From Nostoc sp. WHI (GTDB taxonomy: Bacteria > Cyanobacteriota > Cyanobacteriia > Cyanobacteriales > Nostocaceae), in contig NZ_WBKM01000292.1 of assembly GCF_015714725.1 (NCBI RefSeq), positions 1-45,246 of the forward strand: a DNA stretch of 45,246 nt. The letters are read 5' to 3'. This document shows positions 25,348 through 34,700 of the stretch, one piece after another. The translations under genes and the position numbers were made by a program. How positions within the stretch are numbered: position 1 is the first letter of the stretch; each line of letters opens with the position of its first letter. A model generated the notes under the pieces. The model was given only the letters and a program-made list of their open reading frames with translations, was not told the origin of the DNA and did no database searches.

Positions 25348-25524
25348 CCTTAGTAAGGCTACGGTGTACACACAAGTTATTGAATCACTACCAGTTCTCG
25401 AATTACCCCACCCTAACCCTCCCCTTGCAAAGGGGAGGGAACAAGATTTTCCGGTTTCCCCCCTTTACAAGGGGGGATTAAGGGGGGTAATTAGACTTGT
25501 GTATACACCGTAGCCTTAGTAAGG
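25348..25524. mobile_element. MITE-like element (155 bp) inserted in a palindromic repeat
   Basis: The element at 25359-25513 has 19-bp inverted ends CTACGGTGTACACACAAGT and ACTTGTGTATACACCGTAG (one mismatch). It is flanked by an 11-bp direct repeat, CCTTAGTAAGG (25348-25358 and 25514-25524). Removing the element and one copy restores the palindrome TCCCTCTCCTTAGT / AAGGAGAGGGA. Inside are two more hairpin repeats, CCCTCCCCTTGCAAAGGGGA and CCCCCTTTACAAGGGGGG. No transposase is encoded. Confidence 0.85.
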
Positions 25525-25609
25525 AGAGGGACAGGTTTTGCGTAGCAGAACCAGGGTGAGGTTTCTTTAAGCTTTCCTCCCCTGTCCTCGCGTCCTTGAA
25601 CTTACCCCT

Positions 25610-26218
25610 CTAGCTCAAACTAATACCAAAGAGAGCAGAAAGCACCGAATTAAGATCCCTGGGAACGGTATATATATTGATATCTTTGTGAACTATTTTT
25701 TCTTGGCGCTGAAAAATGCCAAACTTCCAGGTATCCCCTGTTGTCACAGTACCATAAAGCATTGGAACTGTTGAGTCAGTCCATTGATCCAGAGCAATCA
25801 ATTCTACTGCAAGCTGGGTAAAACCCCTGGCTAAATCGGCATTTTTAGCTTCAATCACTAATAAACTTTGAGGAGTTGGAATGAAATAATCAAAACTCCC
25901 TTTGAGCCAATTGCTTACCCTGACAGGGTATTCAATTTTAAGTGGTGCTTGAATGTACTTGCAAACCGTCTTGAGAATCGGAAAGATCAGTGCTTCGCGT
26001 CGAGCCATTTCTGAAGCAGGATCTACTAAGGTGAGATTTTCTTGCAGTTCTATTCTCAGTGGTTCTGGATCAATTGGTAACTGCTGTGGAAGTTGGAGTT
26101 CCATGTTGTTGAGGGTGACACCAAATTCAGCTAGGATATCGGCACTATCATAGGCTAATTCGGCATACTTGCTAAAGGTATAGCTCTCAGATGGGTCGAG
26201 AATCCTTACTCTGCTCAT
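25610..26218 (-). CDS. PD-(D/E)XK-like hypothetical protein
   Basis: A 202-residue protein. The second half has GSFDYFIPTPQSLLVIEAKN followed by ADLARGFTQLAVELIAL. This gives D...(E)xK plus a following Gln helix, the catalytic layout of PD-(D/E)XK nucleases: Asp in GSFDYF, Glu and Lys in IEAKN, Gln in FTQLAVE. The N-terminal half (about 1-90) contains YTFSKYAELAYDSADILAEF and has no known domain. Members of this type are often of unknown function, some linked to restriction or defence. It is bracketed by a pair of direct repeats (25208 and 26304). Confidence 0.72.
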   Translation of the reverse strand: MSRVRILDPSESYTFSKYAELAYDSADILAEFGVTLNNMELQLPQQLPIDPEPLRIELQENLTLVDPASEMARREALIFPILKTVCKYIQAPLKIEYPVRVSNWLKGSFDYFIPTPQSLLVIEAKNADLARGFTQLAVELIALDQWTDSTVPMLYGTVTTGDTWKFGIFQRQEKIVHKDINIYTVPRDLNSVLSALFGISLS

Positions 26219-26303
26219 GAGTTAAGCGATCGCACTTATTACATATATCGTTCTAAAATGACAGCAAAAAGAAAGTGCTGCCATTATCTTATAATAGCTA
26301 GCA

Positions 26304-26337
26304 CTAATGTAAAGTTTTTTTGGGAATAGCGATCGCC
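26304..26337 (+). repeat. Direct repeat right copy
   Basis: TAATGTAAAGTTTTTTTGGG followed by AATAGCGATCGCCTG; pairs with 25208-25241, same direction, with only a few mismatches. It lies between the PD-(D/E)XK-like gene start and the 3' end of ccs1. Confidence 0.75.
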
Positions 26338-26377
26338 TGTGCGATTAAAAGTCAATCGAATGAGTAACAGTAATTGT

Positions 26378-27790
26378 TCAGGTGGTGATTAAAGATTCTG
26401 TAGTGCTGCCTGTCTCGTCAGCTTTTGGCTGTAGACTTAAGCGATCCAAAATCTCTAAAACTTCTTGTTCAAAAGCAACTTGGGCGCGATTAGTTTTACC
26501 ACCAATATACAAGCGATCGCTTGTTTGCAATGCCCAAATTTGCGAGTGGGAAAAGTAACTCATCACCACACCCAGCATCAGTAAGCCAAACCCTGAGTAA
26601 ACAATTGGTATGCCTGGATCAGCTTTAATTTGGAAACCACTGCTGCCAACTACATCTATAATTTTGAGCTGCACACCATTGACTTGGGTAGACATACCAG
26701 TGCGAACAGTATCAAGTAGTTTGCCGTTGACATCGTAAATTAATACCATCCCTTGCAAGTCTTTGGCTAGCAGAGAGACACCCTCACTCAAATCCGGTTT
26801 CGTAGGAATCCAGGTTCCCCAAATAGAACCTTGGCCGTTGGTATTCAACTTCGCCATTGGTAGCTGAATAGTTGGGCTGTTGTTAAATTGAACCCGAACA
26901 GCTGCAATTCCCCAATCAGTTTGATAGAAAGTTACGCCATGATAGCGCAAAGGCTCGTTGACAAAAATCTTCTTGTGGTCAACTTCCTTTCCCTGATTAT
27001 TCAAGACAGACAAATCTGAATAAAATTGGTTAATGCTGCCAGATGAAGTGTAGTCAATCCAAAAACGATTGACGCGCACAGACAAATCTTTGGGGACTTG
27101 GGCTGCTGCTAAAGGGCCAGCATCTATAATATTTTTCACCTGAAATGTATCGCCACTGGCAACCATTTCTTGGGCAAGAAAACCAGTCATCGCTCCCCAA
27201 ATTCCCCCAAGCAGAATAGCTATGATGCCAATATGAACAATAATTGGCCCAACGCGTCCGACTATTCCCTTCCGGGCATAAAGGAGATTTGGTTTTTCAA
27301 GATCAAGAAAAATTTTATAGCGGCGGCTCTGCAATAGTGGGTTTAGGGAATTTAGGGAACCAGTATCTAGTTCTGCACTCAAAGCTAATTTTTGAAATTG
27401 TCGCGGTTCTTCGTAATATTTCCAGCGCTGGGCTGTTTTTAAGGCTGGCAACTGGCGGGTAAAAGAACAAGCCGTTATGCTCGTGCCAAATAAAATGAGT
27501 AATGACAAAAACCACCAGGTACGATACACGTGGTCTAAGCCAACTACCTGAATTACCTTCCAAGTTAAGAAACCAAACAAAGCTGGATGTTCGGGGTAGT
27601 TAGCCTGGTAGAATAATAACGATTTACCTTGCTCAATTACAGTACCAGTGGAACTAAAGATCGCAATCAATAGCAGTAGTGCGATCGCTAGTCGTAAATT
27701 GGTCAGTACAGGTAAAAGTTCCTGCCGGAGAAACTGCCCAGGTAATGCCCACCACTTTAATTCTTTGGACGCTGAATTTTCTATAGTCAT
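26378..27790 (-). CDS. ccs1: Cytochrome c biogenesis protein Ccs1/ResB
   Basis: A 470-residue thylakoid/plasma-membrane protein of the system II cytochrome c maturation machinery. With CcsA it passes haem to apocytochromes f and c6. Membrane segments are near LRLAIALLLLIAIFSSTGTV, TWWFLSLLILFGTSITACSF, PIIVHIGIIAILLGGIWGAM and IVYSGFGLLMLGVVMSYFSH. A large lumenal domain lies between the third and fourth. The conserved VHIG histidine is present. It sits 28 bases downstream of ccdA on the same strand. ccsA is not in this window. Confidence 0.94.
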   Translation of the reverse strand: MTIENSASKELKWWALPGQFLRQELLPVLTNLRLAIALLLLIAIFSSTGTVIEQGKSLLFYQANYPEHPALFGFLTWKVIQVVGLDHVYRTWWFLSLLILFGTSITACSFTRQLPALKTAQRWKYYEEPRQFQKLALSAELDTGSLNSLNPLLQSRRYKIFLDLEKPNLLYARKGIVGRVGPIIVHIGIIAILLGGIWGAMTGFLAQEMVASGDTFQVKNIIDAGPLAAAQVPKDLSVRVNRFWIDYTSSGSINQFYSDLSVLNNQGKEVDHKKIFVNEPLRYHGVTFYQTDWGIAAVRVQFNNSPTIQLPMAKLNTNGQGSIWGTWIPTKPDLSEGVSLLAKDLQGMVLIYDVNGKLLDTVRTGMSTQVNGVQLKIIDVVGSSGFQIKADPGIPIVYSGFGLLMLGVVMSYFSHSQIWALQTSDRLYIGGKTNRAQVAFEQEVLEILDRLSLQPKADETGSTTESLITT

Positions 27791-27818
27791 TATTCACATC
27801 CGTTAATTGGTGTACTAT

Positions 27819-28559
27819 TTAAAAACTGCCAAGGGGAATCCGAGAAATTAATGAAAATACCCCAAATCCTACCAACAGCGCCCCACTGACTGGGTTAATC
27901 CAACCAGACCAGCGACGCAACTCCAGCAACTTTTTAATTGAAGCAGTAAAAGTACCTGCCAAAATCAATGGAGCTACGTAACCTGCTGTGTAAGAAAGTA
28001 GCAAAACAGCGCCTAAAATTAAGTCTTGTGTATTAGCAATCCAACCTAGTAAACTGGCTAAAACAGGCGTGCTACAAGGAGATGCAACTACACCGAAAGT
28101 CAGCCCCAGCAAATAGGAACGTAATCCTGTTGGTAAATCTGGCGAAATCCAATTTGTTTCACCCAAAGATGGAAATTGCAAAGGTAGTGCTTCTAGTAAG
28201 TTCAGCCCCATGAGAATGGCAATAATGCTGACGATAATCGGCAAACCAATTCCCACTTGACCGTAGACTTTTCCCACCACAGCTGCTACTATGCCAAGTC
28301 CTGCCAGTGTAGTTGCCAATCCCAAAGCAAACCAAGTTGATTGGGCAGCTGCTTGTAAGCGGCTTTTGGCTTCATAACCACCGATGTACCCAATGGTAAT
28401 TGGTAGCATAGAAAGCATACAGGGTGTAAGACTAGTGAGCAAGCCTGCTGCAAAGATGATACCAATACTCACCACGCTAATGTGCGTCAGTTGGTTAGAA
28501 ACAAGGGCGTTGGCAAATTGTTCTAGTTCGTAAATTTGGGTTTGCAGGGTTTCAAACAT
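27819..28559 (-). CDS. ccdA: Thiol-disulfide transporter CcdA
   Basis: A 246-residue six-helix membrane protein that carries reducing equivalents across the membrane to keep apocytochrome c haem-binding cysteines reduced. The two essential cysteines are in SLTPCMLSMLPITIGYIGG (C47) and VVASPCSTPVLASLLGW (about residue 160). It is the first gene of the ccdA-ccs1 unit. Neither a CcmG/HCF164-like thioredoxin nor CcsA is adjacent. The upstream region (28560-28744) is shared with the divergent giant kinase gene. Confidence 0.95.
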   Translation of the reverse strand: MFETLQTQIYELEQFANALVSNQLTHISVVSIGIIFAAGLLTSLTPCMLSMLPITIGYIGGYEAKSRLQAAAQSTWFALGLATTLAGLGIVAAVVGKVYGQVGIGLPIIVSIIAILMGLNLLEALPLQFPSLGETNWISPDLPTGLRSYLLGLTFGVVASPCSTPVLASLLGWIANTQDLILGAVLLLSYTAGYVAPLILAGTFTASIKKLLELRRWSGWINPVSGALLVGFGVFSLISRIPLGSF

Positions 28560-28744
28560 GGGGTGTTTCTAAGCGGGAAATGCTTACTCTGATTGAATTT
28601 TAGCTTACTTTGGGTTTGTGAATCAGCAGAACTAATTATCCGAACTTGATATCATCTAAATTTAACCTGCCCAAGAGAATGTATATAAAATACAATTAAT
28701 CTCTCATTCTCCCTGAAGAAGCAGGGCTATTAGGAGTATTTAGT

Positions 28745-31700
28745 ATGATGATTGCATTACCCGGATTTATAATTGTTACTTCGCTAAAAGCAGGGGTAAA
28801 AGCAGTCATCTACCGGGGAGTCAGGGTTGAAGATCAGTGTCCAGTAATTATCAAAGGGCTACGTGCAGAACAGTGTACACCCAAGAATATTGAGCAACTC
28901 AAACATGAATATGCGATCGCTCAAAGGTTAAATATCGCAGCAGTTGTCAAAGCCTACGCCTTAGAGATGCACCAGGGAATCCCTTATTTAATTTTAGAGG
29001 ATTTTAAAGGGCGATCGCTCGACCAGTTGCTAGACCAATTTCAACAGCCTATCTCGTTTCTAAAGATTGCTATTCAAATCACCAGTAGACTCGCACAAAT
29101 CCACACTCATCACATTGTTCACAAGGATATTAAGCCACAAAATATCTTAGTTAATCTCGAATCAAATGAGGTCAAAATTGCCGATTTTGGAATTGCAGCC
29201 TTCATTCCCTACGAGCAGCAAAGGGTTAGCAGTTCCAGTCGTATAGAAGGCAGTCTACCTTATTTGTCACCAGAACAAACCGGGCGGATGAATCAAGGAA
29301 TTGACCATCGCAGCGATTTGTATTCACTGGGAGTTACCTTTTATGAGATGCTGACAGGTCAGCTACCGTTTCAAGGTAAAGACCCTTTAGAGTGGGTACA
29401 TTGTCATATTGCTAAATCTCCGTTATCCCTGACAAAATTAAACTCTAATATTCCCCAAATCCTCTCTGACATCATTATTAAATTACTGTCAAAGGTTGCA
29501 GAACAAAGATATCAAAGTGCTTTAGGTTTGCAATTTGATTTAGAACAATGCTTAAAGCAATTAGAAACAACCGGACAAATTCAGTCTTTTATCTTAGGTA
29601 AGCAAGATATCTCAGAACGCTTTCAAATTCCCCAGAAATTGTATGGACGAGAACAAGAGATTGCCAAGCTTTTGCAAGCATTTGAGCGAGTTGTTAGCCA
29701 AGGTAAATTAGAACTTGTATTAGTTTCTGGCTATGCTGGGGTTGGTAAATCTTCTCTAGTAAAAGAGATTCACAAACCCATTGTCAGAGAACGCGGTTTT
29801 TTTATCTGTGGTAAGTTTGAGCAGTACAAACGTGATATTCCCTATTTCACTATTGTTCAAGCTTTTCAAACACTCGTTCGACAAATTTTAACGCAGCCTA
29901 AAGATCAACTTGCCACTTGGAAAAAGCGAATACAAGCGGCATTAGGAAACAATGGTAGACTAATTGCAGATGTAATTCCAGAAGTTGAATTAATCGTTGG
30001 CGAACAGCTTCCTATACCAGAGTTGGGGCCTGCTGAATCTCAAAATCGATCCAATTTGGTGTTTCAGAACTTTATCAGCGTCTTTGCTCAAAAAGAACAT
30101 CCACTCACTGTTTTTTTAGATGATATGCAGTGGGCAGACAGCGCCACTTTGAATTTAATTCAAACTATCATTACTGGCTCTAATATCCAATATCTTTGCT
30201 TCATTTTGGCGTATCGAGATAACGAAGTAGATGTTGTACATCTCTTTAATTTGATGATAGAGAAGGTTCGCCAGCATGGAGCAAAAACGACTGAAATTTT
30301 GCTTACACCTTTGAATCTTATTTATGTAAATCAGTTGATTGCTGATACCTTACATACTTCAGCAGAACAAGCAGCACCTCTTGCTAAATTTATTTTCCAA
30401 AAAACTGACGGTAATCCTTTTTTTGTCAATGAGTTTCTGAAAACATTGCATCAAGAAAATCTGCTGAATTTTTACCCCCCTCAATCCCCCCTTAGCAAGG
30501 GGGGAAGTAAAGGGGGGTGGGAATGGGATCTAGCTCAGATTGAAGCTCAGGGTATTACAGATAATATTGTTAATCTGATGATTGCGCGGATGCAAAAACT
30601 GCCAAAAGCAACTCAACAGGTGCTTAAATTAGCCTCCTGCATCGGTAATCGTTTTGATTTAGAAATTTTAGCGATCGTTAGTGAACAATCTATTGAGGAA
30701 ACGGCAAAAGCACTTGTTGAAGCTATTTTAAGAGGATTAATTATCTGCATTGAGTCAGATGAAAGTGCTGAAAAAAACTATCGGTTCTACCATGACCGAA
30801 TTCAACAAGCTGCATACTCCTTAATTGCCGATGAATCGAAGCCAGCAGTTCATTTAACAATTGGGCGAATTTTGCTAAAAAATGCTAGTCCTGAACAAGT
30901 GAATGAACAAATTTTTGATTTAGTCAATCAACTCAATCTCGCTGGAGATTTAATTATTGAACATAAAGAAAAAGATGAATTAGTGCGATTGAATTTAATC
31001 GCTGGCAAGAGGGCAAAAGCTTCTACAGCTTATACTACTGCTAAAAAGTTTTTTAGCGTTGCTATGAATCTTTTGGCTGCAAATGCCTGGATTGAACAAT
31101 ATGGACAAACATTTACTTTATTTAAAGAACGAGCTGAATGTGAATTCTTAATAGGAAATTTAGAGCAAGCGGAAGAGTTATTTGAGAATTTATTGCTCAA
31201 AGTAGAATCTCATATCGAAAAAGCCAACATCTATATGCTGCAAATTAGACTTTATCAAGTTGCAGGTAGATATGAAGAGGCACTGACGTTAGGATTAGAA
31301 ACTTTAAAACTTTTTGGGGTAACATTCCCTGATATAAATGAGCAAATAGAAGCGCTGCTCGCAATTGAAAAAAGCCAGGTATTAGCAAATCTAGGTAATA
31401 GACAAGTCTCTGATTTAATTGATGCTCCGATAATCCAAGACCTAAATATTAAAACACTGATTAGTTTGTTGACGACTCTGGGACCACCTACTTATCTCGG
31501 TAGACCCCAAATCTTTCCGTTAGTTGTACTCAAAGCAGTTAATTATTCACTAAAGTTTGGTAATACGGAAGATTCCTGTTTTGCTTACAGTATGTATGCC
31601 ATGTTGTTGGTTTCCATCTTCCATGATATTCCTACAGGCTACGCATTTTCCGAGATGACAATTCAATTGAATGAAAAGTTTAATGATTTAAAACTTAAAG

Positions 31701-34700
31701 GAACTGTTCTGCACATTCATGGAAGTCATGTTAACGTTTGGTGTAACCATATTGCTACTGATATTTCCTTTTTAGAGCGGGGATTTATCGGCTGTGTGGA
31801 AGCAGGTGATGTGACAATGGCAAATTACAATGGCTATCAAAGCTCTTGGCAAATTATCCAGTTAGGCTCTCCACTTTCAGATACATACAAATCTCTGGAA
31901 AAATACACTACCTTTGCCAGTCAGTCTAAACATGAGGCTGTCTATCGAACAATCAGATTACAGCAGATGCTACTAATGAATCTGCGGGGACTCACTCAGC
32001 ATAACCTAACTCTAAGTAATGATGAATTTGATGAAACACAAGCTCTGTCTATTATTACAGATGCAGGTTTTGTCAGTGGAATTATTTTTTATCACATTAT
32101 TAAATTAATTATATTTTTTACATATCGACAGTATGCAGAAGCCCTGAATTGTGCCTTAGAATTGTCCAGGTTTCCAGTTAGTACATTGGCATTACCGATT
32201 GAGACAGATTATGTTTTATATTACTCACTAACTTTAGCGGCTCTTTATCCAACAGTATCTTATCAAGAGCAAGAACAGTTTTTGCAAACCCTAGAATCGC
32301 ATCAGCATCAATTGCAATACTGGGCTAACAACTGCCCTGCTAACTTCTTACACAAGTCTCAATTAGTAGCTGCTGAAATGGCTCGGATTGAAGGCCGGGA
32401 ATTAGAAGCAATGCGCCTGTATGAGCAATCAATTGGTTCAGCCCGTGAGCAGGGATTTGTGCAATATGAAGCTTTGGCTAATGAGCTAGGCGCTAAGTTT
32501 TACTTGGAGCGAAAGTTTGAATTAATTGCCAAAACTTACTTACAAGAAGCTAAAAATGCCTATCTACGCTGGGAGGCATCTGCCAAAATCAAGCAGCTAG
32601 AAGAGTGCTATCCTCAGCTATTACCACAACAACAACTTGTCTCTAACGAAACGTTTTTTAGTACGGGTGAACACCTAGACTTTCTATCAGTCGTTAAAGC
32701 GTCTCAAACTATATCTAGTGAAATTGTTCTTCCTCAGTTATTGAAGACATTAATGCAGATTGTTATCGAGCAAGCTGGAGCAGAAATCGGTTATTTATTA
32801 CTTGCTCACGAGGAAAATCTAGTAATCGAAGTAGAAGCTAAGGTTAATCCCCAATCAGAAAATCTCAATGTTTCTCGACTTGTATTAGAAGCTGAAATTC
32901 CACAAGTTATTCCGCAATCAATCTTAAATTATGTTCAGCGAACTCAAGAAATAGTGATTTTGCATAATGCCAGTGAGCAAAATCTGTTTTCGGGAGACGA
33001 GTATATAATCCAAAAGCAACCGAAATCTGTGCTTTGTTTAGCGATCGCTCGTCAGTCAAAATTACTTGGTATTTTATACTTAGAAAACAATTTTATCCCC
33101 AGTGCTTTTACACAGGATAAACTTTCTATACTGGAAATTTTGACAGTTCAAATTGCGATCTCTCTTGAAAATGCTCGTCTTTATCAAGGTCTAGAAGATA
33201 GCAAAGAACAACTTAACCTAGCGTTAGAATCTGGTAAAATTGGGGTTTGGAGTTGGGATATTGCTAATGATCAGTTTTACTGGGATGAGCAGGTTTATCA
33301 AGTATTTGGGTTAACACCTGAAACCTTTGTTACCACCTCCGAAGCAATTTTAGCTCGTCTGCATCCAGATGATCAGGCATTGTTGGTTCAATCGTTGAGT
33401 CGAGCAATTAACGAAAGCGTCGAGCATAATCTAGAGTATCGAATTATTCGGGATGACGGCAGTATCCGTTACTTAGCCTGCCGGGGAAAAGCCTTTTTTA
33501 ACCAAGTCGGTAAAGCCACACACATGAGTGGTGTTATGCTTGATACTACAGAACGCAAACAATCTGAAGCCGAACGTATCCAACTGATTCAAGAGCAAAC
33601 CGCCCGACAGGAAGCAGAAGCCAATCAACAACGAGCAACATTTTTAGCTCAAGTCAGTGCAACACTCGCCTCTTCCCTCGATTACGAAAGCACGCTAACA
33701 AGCGTGGCAAATCTAGTTGTGCCTTACTTTGCCGATTGGTGCAGCGTTGATCTCCTGCAAGACAACCAATCAATTAATCGGGTAGCAGTTGCCCACCGTG
33801 ATCCAGAGAAAGTGAAACTTGGCTGGGAACTTGATCAACGTTATCCCAGCAAGTTGGATGCAGATGAAGCTGTGCCGAAAGTACTGCGTACAGGAATTGC
33901 TGAAATGGTAGCTGAAATTTCAGATGCAGCCCTAGCAGCAGGTATCGCAGATCCAGAACATCTGCGGATTGTGCGTGAACTTGGTTTAAAGTCATGTATA
34001 ATTTTGCCTTTGATGGCACGCGAAAAAATTTTTGGTGCCATTTCCTTTGTGACTGCTGAATCAGAACATCGTTACAGCACAACTGATTTATCACTGGCGG
34101 AAGATGTTGCTCATCGAGCTGCGATCGCCATTGATAATGCTCGCCTTTACCAAGAAGCACAGCAAGCCCAAAAAATAGCAGAACGAGCGCTGGAGCGCAT
34201 TGCTCGTCTCCAATCGATCACGGCTGCCCTTTCAGAATCCTTGACACCAGCCCAAGTTTCTGAAGTCATTGTCGAGCAGAGTATGGCTGCTTTGGGAGCC
34301 AGTTCTGCCCTCGTCGCCTTGGTGAATGAAAGTAAAACTGAATTGGAAATTGTCCGGGCGGTTGGCTATAAGCAAGATTTGGTGGAGGCTTGGCGTCATC
34401 TTTCCATCGATTCACCTTCTCCCTTAGCGGAAGCCGTGCGGACTGGACAACCTATTTGGGCACAAGCAACAAAAAATCGAGTAGCTCGCTACCCACATTT
34501 GGCTGAAATTTATGCCCAATATGACTTTGATACCTGGATTTCTATTCCATTGATGATAGAAGGTGGGGCAGTTGGAGGTATAACTTTAGGATTTGCCGAG
34601 CCTCAACTACTTAGTGGAGAAGATCAAGCGTTTATTTTAGCCCTTGCTCAACAATGCGCCCAAGCGATCGCTCGTGCTTACCTCTACGAAGCCGAACGAA

